Below, piece after piece: positions 6,904 to 14,519 of a stretch of 15,247 nt of DNA. The stretch lies in the NCBI GenBank assembly GCA_035555315.1, contig DATMGU010000115.1, positions 1 through 15,247 of the forward strand, read 5' to 3'. Made by a program: the position numbers and the translations under genes. How positions within the stretch are numbered: position 1 is the first letter of the stretch; every line of letters starts with the position of its first letter. Below the pieces are notes generated by a model. It made no database searches. It saw only the letters and a list, made by a program, of their open reading frames with translations, and had not been told where the DNA came from. The DNA is from DATMGU01 sp035555315. GTDB lineage: Bacteria; Pseudomonadota; Alphaproteobacteria; ATCC43930; CGMCC-115725.

Positions 6904-6977
6904 AACGGTCGTCGTCGTCGAAGCTCCCGCCTTCCTGAGATGTCCGTGCATCGGGTTCATTCTGCTGGGGGCGAGAT

Positions 6978-8549
6978 ATGTCGGATCTAAGTCGTAGGTT
7001 TATTCTGGGCGGCTCGGCCTTCGCGGCGGCGGCCGCGGCGGCGCCGCGTCTCAACCTGCCGTTCCTGTTCGAGTCGGCCTATGCCCAGTCCGCCAGCAAG
7101 CCGATGATGTTCCTCGGTGCCGAGGCGCTGACCGGCAACTGGGATCCGACGACCCATACCAATCTCGGCCAGTTGATCTTCGAGAGCTTCGTCTTCGGGT
7201 ATCTCACCCGCTGCCCGATGAAGGCGTCCAACCCGGAAGAGCTGGTGTTCGAGCTGGCGACGGCGGTTAACCCGATCGATACCTATACGCTTGAGTTCAA
7301 GCTGCGCGACGGCGTCAAATTCCATGACGGCAAGCCGTTCGGCGCCGAGGACGTCAAGGCGACCTATGAATACGGCTCGCAGCCCGACCGGCCGGCGCAA
7401 TGGTATCCGGGCCCGGTCGAGGTCGAGGTGGTCGATCGCCTGACCGCGCGCATCAAGACCGAGAAGTTCGGCTACCCCGCCAGCCTGTTCTATTACCTGT
7501 CGTCGTTCCTGCCGATCATGTCCGCCAAGGATGTGGCCGACAAGAAGGGCCTCGCCGCCCATCCGAACGGCACCGGGCCCTTCAAATTCGTCGAGCAGAA
7601 GGGCGACAGCACGATCATGGCCGCCAATCCCGATTTCTTCATGGGCAAGACCAAGATCCCGGGCGTCACCTATAAGTTCGTCGGCGATACCACGACGCGC
7701 ACGCTGGCCCTGCTCTCCGGCGAAGCCGACATCATCGAGCGGCTGGAGCAGGAGCAGGTCGAGACCATCGCCGCCAAGCCCGAGTTCGTGATCAACAAGG
7801 CGATCTCGGTCGAGAACAAGTATCTATGGTTCCGTTGCTCCAAGCCGCCGTTCAACGATGTCCGACTGCGTCAGGCGGCGGCGCACGCGATCGACCGCAA
7901 GGTGATTCAGGATATCGTCGGCATCTCCGGCTATCCGTCGCAGGCGCATATCTCGCCGGTCAAGTTCGGCTATGTCGACGTGCCGAACTTCCCGCAATTC
8001 GATCCGAAGAAATGCCAGGAACTGCTGGCCGCGGCCGGCTTTCCGAAGGGCGCCGGCTTGCCGGAACTGGAATATTTCACCTCGGTCGGCTTCTATCCGA
8101 AGACCAAGGAATATGGCGAGGCGATTACCGAGATGCTGCAGGAACAGGGCTTTCCGGTAAAGCTGACGGTGCTGGAGGTCGCGGCCTGGGGCAATCTGCT
8201 CTATGACCGGCCCGGCGGCGGGGCCGGTCACATGATCGATTGCGGCTGGTGCACGGGCTCGCCCGAGCCCGATCTGGTGCTGCGCACGCATTTCCACTCC
8301 AGTTCGAAGCGGATCACCGGGATCGTCGATCCGGAACTCGACGCGGCCCTGGACAAGGAGCGCAATGCCGCCAGCACGGCCGAGCGCAAGAAGATCCTGC
8401 AGACGGAAACCCTGCCGCTGATCGCCGAGAAGGTGCCGTCGCTGCCGCTGTTCACCTCGGTCTTCATCCATGCGATGAACAAGAAGCTCGAAGGCGTCTA
8501 CATCTATCCGAACGGGATGCAGGACGTGAACAAGGCAACGCTCGCGTGA
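6978..8549 (+). CDS. ABC transporter substrate-binding protein, peptide/opine family 5 (Tat-type signal)
   Basis: A 523-residue periplasmic binding protein of the SBP_bac_5 (DppA/OppA/NikA) family that delivers substrate to the downstream permeases. The N-terminus has a twin-arginine-like signal: SRRFILGG (5-12), an Ala-rich hydrophobic segment and a likely cleavage site after AYA at residue 36. Family hallmarks are the YTLEFKLRDGVKFHDGKPF block (103-121), GTGPFKF in the middle and the PPFNDVRLRQAAAHAIDR block around residue 290. The ATG follows GGGGGCGAG at good spacing. The family takes up peptides, opines, sugars, nickel-chelates and glutathione, so the ligand cannot be read from sequence. 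It is the first gene after the predicted sigma-54 promoter. A hairpin in the 68-bp spacer before the permease may favour higher expression of this gene than of the membrane parts. Confidence 0.95.
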   Translation: MSDLSRRFILGGSAFAAAAAAAPRLNLPFLFESAYAQSASKPMMFLGAEALTGNWDPTTHTNLGQLIFESFVFGYLTRCPMKASNPEELVFELATAVNPIDTYTLEFKLRDGVKFHDGKPFGAEDVKATYEYGSQPDRPAQWYPGPVEVEVVDRLTARIKTEKFGYPASLFYYLSSFLPIMSAKDVADKKGLAAHPNGTGPFKFVEQKGDSTIMAANPDFFMGKTKIPGVTYKFVGDTTTRTLALLSGEADIIERLEQEQVETIAAKPEFVINKAISVENKYLWFRCSKPPFNDVRLRQAAAHAIDRKVIQDIVGISGYPSQAHISPVKFGYVDVPNFPQFDPKKCQELLAAAGFPKGAGLPELEYFTSVGFYPKTKEYGEAITEMLQEQGFPVKLTVLEVAAWGNLLYDRPGGGAGHMIDCGWCTGSPEPDLVLRTHFHSSSKRITGIVDPELDAALDKERNAASTAERKKILQTETLPLIAEKVPSLPLFTSVFIHAMNKKLEGVYIYPNGMQDVNKATLA

Positions 8550-8575
8550 GGCGGCGCTGCCAAGCCGGTTCGGCC

Positions 8576-8591
8576 CCGCCCCATCGGGCGG
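8576..8591 (+). repeat. Intercistronic hairpin CCGCCC-CATC-GGGCGG
   Basis: A perfect 6-bp G+C stem with a 4-nt loop, 27 nt after the binding-protein stop and 27 nt before the permease start. There is no following T-run, so it is not a standard intrinsic terminator. Hairpins here in ABC operons often stabilise the upstream binding-protein mRNA; that role is inferred. Confidence 0.45.
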
Positions 8592-8617
8592 ACGGCTGAC
8601 CGGCGCGGCGGGTTATC

Positions 8618-9598
8618 ATGTTTATCTTGGCGCTTCTCCTCCGCAGGCTGGCCCAGGGCGTCGTTGTCGTCCTGCTGACGACGCTGCTCATTTTCACGCT
8701 GCTGCGGGTAGTGCCCGGCGATCCGGTCCGCCTGATCGTCGGCGGCATGGCGCCGGACAACGTGGTCGAGGAGGTCGCCCATAAAATGGGCCTGCGCGAT
8801 CCGATCATCGTTCAATTCGGCCGCTATCTCGGCGGCTTGGTGCGCGGCGATCTGGGTCATTCCTACCAGCGGCCGAAGAGCGGCGCCGAGGCCCAGGGCG
8901 GTGCGTATAACGATCCCACCCGTGGCGAGATGGCGTCGGTGTCCGACCTGATCATGGAGCGCATGCCGCTGACGCTGCAGCTTGCCGGCATCGCCCTGGT
9001 CTTCGCGCTGCTGATCTCTTTGCCGCTCGGCATCGCCGGCGGGCGCTGGCCCGGACGCTGGCCGGACACCCTCGCCTTCGCCGCCGGCTCGGTGTTCGTC
9101 TCCCTGCCGAATTTCTGGCTGGGCATCGTGTTGGCGCTCGTCGTCACGGTGCAACTGCATTGGTTGCCGTCGATCGGCTATCACGGCATCAGCTATGCCA
9201 TCCTCCCGGCGATCGTGCTCGCGGTCGAGATCTCGCCCTTTCTTATTCGCTCGCTGACCGTGTCCGTGTCGGCGATCATGCGCGAGCCGTTCATCGAGGC
9301 CGGTGTCGTGCGCGGGCTGGGGCCGATGAGAATCGTCTTCGCCCATGCGCTGCGCAACGCCAGCGTGCCGTTGTTGAATCTGCTCGGCATCCAGCTCAGC
9401 ACCATGTTGGGCGGGGTGCTGGTCGTCGAATACATCTTCGACTATCCGGGGCTCGGGCAGCTCACCGTGAACGCGGTGCTGCAGCGGGACTTTCCGCTGA
9501 TCCAGGGGATCGCGATCGTCACCAGCGGCATCTTCGTCCTGATCAATATCGGCGTCGACGTCCTGGCGGCGACGATCGATCCAAGGTTGACCGAATGA
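8618..9598 (+). CDS. ABC transporter permease, DppB/OppB type
   Basis: A 326-residue inner-membrane permease with about six hydrophobic helices. The N-terminal LLRRLAQGVVVVLLTTLLIFTLLRVVPGDP is the signature opening of DppB-type subunits. The coupling helix (EAA loop) is EPFIEAGVVRGLGPMRI (223-239), followed by HALRNASVPLLN; the C-terminus ends in INIGVDVLAATIDPRL, as usual. One oddity is the periplasmic stretch between GDLGHSY (77-83) and VSDLIMERMPLTL (108-120). It contains about 20 extra hydrophilic residues (roughly 84-107) compared with typical DppB. The in-frame insertion is probably an elaborated contact with the binding protein, but this is inference. The stop overlaps the next permease start (ATGA). 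Confidence 0.95.
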   Translation: MFILALLLRRLAQGVVVVLLTTLLIFTLLRVVPGDPVRLIVGGMAPDNVVEEVAHKMGLRDPIIVQFGRYLGGLVRGDLGHSYQRPKSGAEAQGGAYNDPTRGEMASVSDLIMERMPLTLQLAGIALVFALLISLPLGIAGGRWPGRWPDTLAFAAGSVFVSLPNFWLGIVLALVVTVQLHWLPSIGYHGISYAILPAIVLAVEISPFLIRSLTVSVSAIMREPFIEAGVVRGLGPMRIVFAHALRNASVPLLNLLGIQLSTMLGGVLVVEYIFDYPGLGQLTVNAVLQRDFPLIQGIAIVTSGIFVLINIGVDVLAATIDPRLTE

Positions 9599-10524
9599 TG
9601 TCGACCGAGGATGTCGTCTCGACCGCGCAGGCGCCGCCGCCCGCTCATGCCGCCGATCGCTCCATCGTCGCCCGCATCTGCCACGAGGCCTGGGGTGCGA
9701 CCGGCTTCAAGATCGGCTTCGCGGTGTTCGTCACCCTGCTGCTCGCCTCGTTGATCTATCCGGAGGTCAGTCCGCTCAACCCGACCAAGATGAGCATTCC
9801 GGAAAAGTTCATCGCACCGGTCCTGCTCGGGCCGCATTGGAGCTGGCTGCATCCGATGGGCACGGATCAGCTCGGCCGCGACGTGCTGCTGCGCTCGCTC
9901 ATCGGCTTGCGCTATTCGCTGCTGATCGGCGTCTCGACGGTCGTGCTGATGTTCGCGGTGGGCTGTGTCCTGGGGCTGATTTCCGGGTTTCGCGGCGGCC
10001 TGCTCGATACGGCGATCATGCGGCTGACCGATGCCCAGCTCTCGATCCCCATGGTCATCCTGGCGATCGCGATCCTGGGCGTGTCGCGGCCGACCGTGCT
10101 GTCGATCGTCGTGGTGCTGGGCCTGTCCGGCTGGCCGCTCTATGCCCGCGTCGCTCGCAGCGCCGCGCAGACCGAGCGCAAAAAGGAGTTCGTGCGCGGC
10201 GCCCGGGTGCTCGGCGCCTCCGACTGGCGCATCATTCTCCTGCTGGTGGCGCCCAATGTCTTGCCGCCGATCGCCTTCGTCGCCGTGCTCGACATCGCGC
10301 GCATGATGATCTTCGAGGCGATCCTGGGCTTCCTCGGCCTCGGCATCCAGCCGCCGACGCCCAGCTTCGGCAGCATCATCGCCGATGGGCGCAAATATCT
10401 CATCAATGCCTGGTGGATCGCCACCAGCCCCGGTTTCTTCCTGGCGCTTACGCTGGTCAGCATCAACCTGATGGGCGCCGCCCTGGAACGCGCGCGCAAC
10501 CGTGTCTACGGGGGCGAACGATGA
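9595..10524 (+). CDS. ABC transporter permease, DppC/OppC type
   Basis: A 309-residue second permease that pairs with the DppB-type subunit. It shows the family features MGTDQLGRDVLLRSLIGLRYS (88-108), the EAA coupling loop EFVRGARVLGASDWRI (198-213), the segment IFEAILGFLGLGIQPPTPSFGSII and a C-terminal NLMGAALERARNR. A hydrophilic N-terminus of about 35 residues precedes the first helix, as usual. The start is ATG 9595, whose ATGA overlaps the upstream stop; AAGG at 9583-9586 is the ribosome-binding site. A second ATG follows directly at 9598. The same frame is open back to 9160, but that part is shadowed by the first permease. The stop overlaps the ATPase start. Confidence 0.95.
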   Translation: MMSTEDVVSTAQAPPPAHAADRSIVARICHEAWGATGFKIGFAVFVTLLLASLIYPEVSPLNPTKMSIPEKFIAPVLLGPHWSWLHPMGTDQLGRDVLLRSLIGLRYSLLIGVSTVVLMFAVGCVLGLISGFRGGLLDTAIMRLTDAQLSIPMVILAIAILGVSRPTVLSIVVVLGLSGWPLYARVARSAAQTERKKEFVRGARVLGASDWRIILLLVAPNVLPPIAFVAVLDIARMMIFEAILGFLGLGIQPPTPSFGSIIADGRKYLINAWWIATSPGFFLALTLVSINLMGAALERARNRVYGGER

Positions 10525-12392
10525 CGGTGGACCAAATCGAGCCGCTTGCGACACCGGCCTCGACAACACGTCCTCTGCTGACGGTCGATGGGCTTTCGGT
10601 CGGCCTGCGCGGCGACGGTGCCGTGCGGCCGATCCTGACCGATATCTCGTTCGATCTGTGGCCGCGCGAGATCCTCGGCGTGATCGGCGGCAGTGGTGCC
10701 GGCAAGACGGTGCTTTCCCGGGCGCTGGTCGGCTGGCTGACCGCGCCGCTGGTGGTGACCGCCGGCGAGGTGAGGTTCGAGGGCGTCGATCTGTTCGCCA
10801 TCCCGCCGGGCCGCATCCGGCAGATCCGCGGCAAGAAGATCGCTTATATCGGCGCCAACCCGACCAGCGCATTGGACCCGACCCTGCCGGTCGGCCGGCA
10901 GATCGTCGAAAAGCTTCGCGCGGTCGAGCCGGGGATATCGGCGCGCGCCGCCCGCCAGCGCACGCTCGACCTGCTGGCCGCCGTCCGTATTCCATCGCCG
11001 GCGTCACGGTTCGAGGAGTATCCCGCCCAATTCAGCGGCGGCATGATGCAGCGGGCGCTCATCGTCGATGCGCTGGTCAGCAACCCCTCGCTGATCGTCG
11101 CCGACAACGTGACCCAGCCGCTCGATGTCACGGTCGCGGCGCAGATCCTGCGCCTGCTGCGGCAACTCCGTGACGATTTCGGCACTGCCATCGTCTTCGT
11201 CTCGTCCTCGCTGCCGATGGTGAGGGAGATCGCCGACGAGGTCCTCGTCATGGACCAAGGTACCGTGGTCGAGCGCCAGACGCCGGCCGGCCTGCTCGCG
11301 GCCCCCCGACATGCCTATACCAAGGCGCTGATCGAGCGGATCCCCAGCATCTGGGTCGGCGAGGGTCCACGCCAGCGCGAGGAGCGGACGCCGACGGAAA
11401 CACCGATCCTGTCGGTGCTGGATGTCAGCAAGACCTACCACGTCCGGCGCCCCGGAACGCTGATCGCCAAGAACGCGGTGCGTGCGGTGCGCAACATCAC
11501 CTTCGACGTGATGGCGCGCGAGAATTTCGGCATCGTCGGCGAATCCGGCTGCGGCAAATCCACCCTGACGCGGCTGCTGACCCGGTTGGAGCCGCCCGAC
11601 CGGGGCCGGATCCTGTTCGACGGGACGGATGTCGGCGCCGCCGGCTCGGCCGAGCTGCGCCGCCTGCGCCGCCGCTTGCAGCTCGTTCTCCAGGATCCCT
11701 ACAACTCGATGCCGCCGCGCATGACGATCGGTCGGATCATCGAGGAGGGGTTGCTGATCCATGGCATGGCGCGGGAGTTGGGTGGGCTGAGCGGCCTGCG
11801 CCAGCGGGTGCGCGACACCATGGCGGAAGTGGGGCTGGATCCCACCCTTTACGGCGAGTTGCCGGTCGGGCTCAGCGCCGGGCAGCGGCAGCGGGTCAAT
11901 GTCGCGCGGGCGATGGTGCTGGAGCCCAAGCTGCTGATCCTCGACGAAACGCTGTCGGCGCTCGACCAGACCGAACAGGGCCGGTTGCTCGACCTGTTCG
12001 AGCGGTTGCAGACGCAACACGGCTTCACCTATGTCTACATATCCCATGACCTTGCCATGGTCCGCCGGGTCTGCACCCGCGTCGCCGTCATGTATCTGGG
12101 CGAGGTGGTCGAACTCGCGGATAACCAGACGCTGTTCTTCGACCCCGGCCATCCCTACTCGAAGGCGCTGTTGAGCGCGGTGCCGACGGTCGAGGAACGC
12201 CGCTATCGCACGGAGGATTGCCTGCTCGAAGGCGAGCCGCCGAGCCCGATCGATATCCCGGCCGGCTGCGGCTTCGCGCCGCGCTGCCCGCACGCCTTCG
12301 CACGCTGCGAAACCGAGCGACCACGGCTCCTGGCCCGTACCGGACGCAACCTCGCGGCCTGTTTCCTCGCCGAGGGCGAGGGTGCGCGATGA
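10521..12392 (+). CDS. Fused ABC transporter ATPase (DppD-DppF type) with degenerate first nucleotide-binding domain
   Basis: One 623-residue polypeptide carries both ATPase domains, as in glutathione importer GsiA (also 623). Domain 1 (about 20-280) has Walker A GGSGAGKT (56-63) and signature FSGGM (171-175). It lacks the Q-loop Gln (A112 in IGANP), the catalytic Glu (N196 in LIVADN) and the switch His (S229 in VSSSL). Domain 2 (about 297-560) has Walker A GESGCGKS (340-347), Q391, Walker B LLILDE (471-476) and H509; its signature is LSAGQ (451-455) instead of LSGGQ. The C-terminal oligopeptide-transporter extension includes HPYSKALLSAVP and the cysteines in GCGFAPRCPHAFARC (582-596). One composite site should be catalytic and the other mainly structural. 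The ATG overlaps the permease stop, after GGGGG with a 6-nt spacer. Confidence 0.95.
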   Translation: MTVDQIEPLATPASTTRPLLTVDGLSVGLRGDGAVRPILTDISFDLWPREILGVIGGSGAGKTVLSRALVGWLTAPLVVTAGEVRFEGVDLFAIPPGRIRQIRGKKIAYIGANPTSALDPTLPVGRQIVEKLRAVEPGISARAARQRTLDLLAAVRIPSPASRFEEYPAQFSGGMMQRALIVDALVSNPSLIVADNVTQPLDVTVAAQILRLLRQLRDDFGTAIVFVSSSLPMVREIADEVLVMDQGTVVERQTPAGLLAAPRHAYTKALIERIPSIWVGEGPRQREERTPTETPILSVLDVSKTYHVRRPGTLIAKNAVRAVRNITFDVMARENFGIVGESGCGKSTLTRLLTRLEPPDRGRILFDGTDVGAAGSAELRRLRRRLQLVLQDPYNSMPPRMTIGRIIEEGLLIHGMARELGGLSGLRQRVRDTMAEVGLDPTLYGELPVGLSAGQRQRVNVARAMVLEPKLLILDETLSALDQTEQGRLLDLFERLQTQHGFTYVYISHDLAMVRRVCTRVAVMYLGEVVELADNQTLFFDPGHPYSKALLSAVPTVEERRYRTEDCLLEGEPPSPIDIPAGCGFAPRCPHAFARCETERPRLLARTGRNLAACFLAEGEGAR

Positions 12393-13231
12393 ACCACGAC
12401 ACAGCCCGACCGGAAGGGTCTGAATCCACTCCCGACCAAGCCTCCGATCAAGACATCGACATAAGAAGAAAGAAAATGGATCAACTCCGACACGAACACA
12501 TTCTCGGCCGCCTATCGGCCAATCGAAAAGTTCTCGCCGCGGACTTGGCGACCGAGCTTTCGGTTTCGGTCGAGACCATCCGGCGTGACCTGATCGCGCT
12601 CGAACGTCACGCGCTGCTTCGGCGGATCCATGGCGGCGCCGTCCCGGCGCTGGCGCATCAGGATCGCCCGATCATCGAGCGCAGCCGGATCGCGTTTCGG
12701 GAAAAGACCCTCATCGCCCGGCTGGCGCTCGGCAGGCTGCGGCCCGGCATGTCCCTGTTCCTCGATACCGGCACCACGACCTTGGCCCTGGCACGGGAAC
12801 TCGGCTCCCTCGCGGGGCTCTCCGTCTATACGAATTCGCTGGATATCGCGCTGGTCATCGGCCAGTTCGGCCAGCATCAGGCCCGCGTCTCGGGCGGCCA
12901 GCTGCGCAGCAACGACAACGCCCTGGTCGGTTACGACACGCTGGAATTCGCTCGGAAATACCGGTTCGACATCGCTTTCATGGGCATCGCCGCCATCGAT
13001 GCCGAGGCCGGCTTCATGGATTTCGACGATCATGAGGCGGAACTGCGCCGGGTGCTGGTGCGGCAGGCGACCCAACGGGTGATCCTGGCGGATCATCTCA
13101 AATTCGGCCGCCAAGCCCGTCTTCACACGCTCGACTTCGCCGCGGTCGACACGCTCATCACCGATGGGCCGCCGCCAGAGACCTATGCGACGGCCTTCGC
13201 CAGGGCCGGGCTGGAAGTCAATCATGGCTGA
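12389..13231 (+). CDS. DeoR-family transcriptional regulator
   Basis: Probable repressor of the surrounding catabolic genes. An N-terminal DeoR helix-turn-helix (about 48-70, with SVSVETIRRDLIALE) is followed by IHGGAVP and a phosphosugar-isomerase-like effector domain. In that domain DTGTTT (126-131), TNS (148-150) and the Lys in DHLKF (K238) are expected to contact a phosphorylated ligand. Family members usually sense sugar phosphates, which would fit a product of the neighbouring kinase. Start choice is uncertain. ATG 12389 overlaps the ATPase stop and follows GAGGGT, giving 280 residues. ATG 12476 would give 251, the usual family length, and the codons just before it (ATA AGA AGA AAG AAA) are unlike the rest of the window. 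Confidence 0.92.
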   Translation: MNHDTARPEGSESTPDQASDQDIDIRRKKMDQLRHEHILGRLSANRKVLAADLATELSVSVETIRRDLIALERHALLRRIHGGAVPALAHQDRPIIERSRIAFREKTLIARLALGRLRPGMSLFLDTGTTTLALARELGSLAGLSVYTNSLDIALVIGQFGQHQARVSGGQLRSNDNALVGYDTLEFARKYRFDIAFMGIAAIDAEAGFMDFDDHEAELRRVLVRQATQRVILADHLKFGRQARLHTLDFAAVDTLITDGPPPETYATAFARAGLEVNHG

Positions 13232-14519
13232 CCCGGTGATCGACGCGGCGGCGTTTCACGGTATGATGACCGAGCTGTCGGCGATCGGGGCCACGGCCGG
13301 CGGCGGCGTCCACCGGCTGGCGGCGTCGCCCGAGGATGGCGCCGCCCGGGACTGGCTCAGCCGCCGGTTGACGGCGGCCGGTTTTGGCGTCGTCGTCGAC
13401 CCGGTCGGGAACCTGTTCGGCATCCTGGACTTGGCCGGACCCGATGCGCCGGTCGTGCTCAGCGGCTCTCACCTGGACAGCCAGCCGCTCGGCGGCCGGT
13501 TCGACGGCGCCTATGGCGTGGTCGCCGCCTGCGAGGCCGCCGCCGCGATCGGCCGGATGGTTCAGCAGGGTGGCGTGCCGCGTCCCGCCTGCAACCTGGC
13601 CGTGGTGTCATGGACCAACGAGGAAGGTGCCCGCTTTCAACCGAGCCTGCTGGGCAGCAGCGTCTATGCCGGCCAGATGGCGCTCGCCGACGGGCTGGCC
13701 TGTGTCGATGGCGACGGTGTCGATCTCGGTAGCGCGCTGCGATCGATCGGCTATCGGGGCGAGGGGGCAGCCCCCCGTCGGCTCGCCGCCTATGTCGAAT
13801 TCCATGTCGAATGCGGCCCCAATCTGGAGGCCGCCGGCCAACGGATCGGCGTGATGACCGGGTGGTGGGGCGCCATCAAATTGCAGGTGAGCTTCATCGG
13901 TGCCCAAAGCCATACGGGTCCGACCCCCATGGCGCGGCGTCGCGACGCGCTCTACGCCGCCAGCCTGCTGATCGCCGAGATCCGTTCGCTTGCCGATAGA
14001 CAAAACGGGGCCGACCAGCAGGCGAATGAGGAGCTCTATACCTCGGTCGGCCGGATCGAGGTCGAGCCCAATTCGCCGAATGTGGTGCCCGGACGCGTCA
14101 CGGTGTTCATCGAGCTGCGCTCGCCGAAGCGGGCGGTCCTCCAGCAGGCTTGCGCGGCGGCGGAACGATATATCGAGATCGCCGCCGCCCGCGCCGGCGT
14201 CGCGGCCCGAATCGACCGGCGGTCCGATCGGCTGGCCGGCGATTTCGATCCCGGCCTTATCGCCTTGGCGGAGGAGCTTGCGCGCGCGCGTGGGCACCAA
14301 CCGATGCGCATGGCGACGATCGCCGGTCACGATGCGATCCCGCTGTCGAGCCTCTGCCCGAGCGTGGTGGTCGTGACGCCGAGCGTCGGCGGCATGTGCC
14401 ACCACGAGGCCGAATACACGGCACCGGAGGATCTCGAAGAGGGCACCCAGCTGCTGGCGAGCATGCTGTGGCGCCTCTGTCGCGAGGGCGGTGCGGCCGG
14501 CGGGAGGCCCGACGCGTGA
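13224..14519 (+). CDS. M20-family amidohydrolase, hydantoinase/carbamoylase (allantoate amidohydrolase) type
   Basis: A 431-residue binuclear metal hydrolase that cleaves N-carbamoyl, ureido or related amide bonds in the cytoplasm. Metal and catalytic residues are in place: H83 in SGSHLDSQP, D94 in GGRFDGAYG, E133/E134 in WTNEEGARF, H194 in YVEFHVECGPNLE and H393 in GGMCHHEAEYT. The dimerisation-domain block SHTGPTPMARRRDAL (229-243) and the substrate-contact region PNSPNVVPGR are present. Most relatives have HIEQGP; here it is HVECGP, with Cys replacing Gln. This subfamily includes L-carbamoylase, beta-ureidopropionase and allantoate or ureidoglycine hydrolases. No other purine or pyrimidine gene is nearby, so the substrate is open. 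The ATG lies within the regulator's end (8-bp overlap), preceded by GGAAG at 13213-13217. Confidence 0.93.
   Translation: MADPVIDAAAFHGMMTELSAIGATAGGGVHRLAASPEDGAARDWLSRRLTAAGFGVVVDPVGNLFGILDLAGPDAPVVLSGSHLDSQPLGGRFDGAYGVVAACEAAAAIGRMVQQGGVPRPACNLAVVSWTNEEGARFQPSLLGSSVYAGQMALADGLACVDGDGVDLGSALRSIGYRGEGAAPRRLAAYVEFHVECGPNLEAAGQRIGVMTGWWGAIKLQVSFIGAQSHTGPTPMARRRDALYAASLLIAEIRSLADRQNGADQQANEELYTSVGRIEVEPNSPNVVPGRVTVFIELRSPKRAVLQQACAAAERYIEIAAARAGVAARIDRRSDRLAGDFDPGLIALAEELARARGHQPMRMATIAGHDAIPLSSLCPSVVVVTPSVGGMCHHEAEYTAPEDLEEGTQLLASMLWRLCREGGAAGGRPDA

Larger units (their letters stand above)
6577..6977. promoter_or_regulatory. Divergent intergenic control region (401 bp)
   Basis: No convincing gene lies here. 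The - strand frame open across it is an upstream extension of the desaturase frame. From about 6740 to 6910 base composition falls visibly toward A+T compared with the flanking genes. The stretch holds, in + order: two overlapping inverted repeats (6625-6663), CCCACAAA repeats (6760-6795), a sigma-54-type promoter (6804-6819) and a TGTGG/CCACA palindrome (6881-6903). A weak sigma-70-like pair for the desaturase may exist on the - strand (TATATT complement at about 6796-6801, with CTGAAA 18 bp upstream); it is too weak to list separately. Confidence 0.8.

Noticed and set aside
6577..6960. N-terminal extension of the desaturase to an ATG at 6960
   Set aside because: The extra 128 residues are not family-like, the stretch is A+T-rich and carries promoter features, and ATG 6576 has a good ribosome-binding site and matches the family length.
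9160..9594. Upstream extension of the second permease frame
   Set aside because: It lies inside the first permease gene in another frame, and the ATGA start at 9595 with AAGG is convincing.
9837..10520. Upstream extension of the ATPase frame, giving 851 residues
   Set aside because: It overlaps the second permease, has no ABC domain similarity, and the ATG at 10521 fits the 623-residue GsiA-type length.
9442..11007. 521-residue open frame on the - strand across both permeases and the ATPase
   Set aside because: It is antisense to well-recognised genes, Arg/Pro/Ala/His-rich with no domain, and explained by G+C-rich third codon positions of the real genes.
11004..12293. 429-residue open frame on the - strand under the fused ATPase
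   Set aside because: It mirrors the ATPase codon bias, shows no recognisable motif and has no ribosome-binding site; the + strand product is clear.
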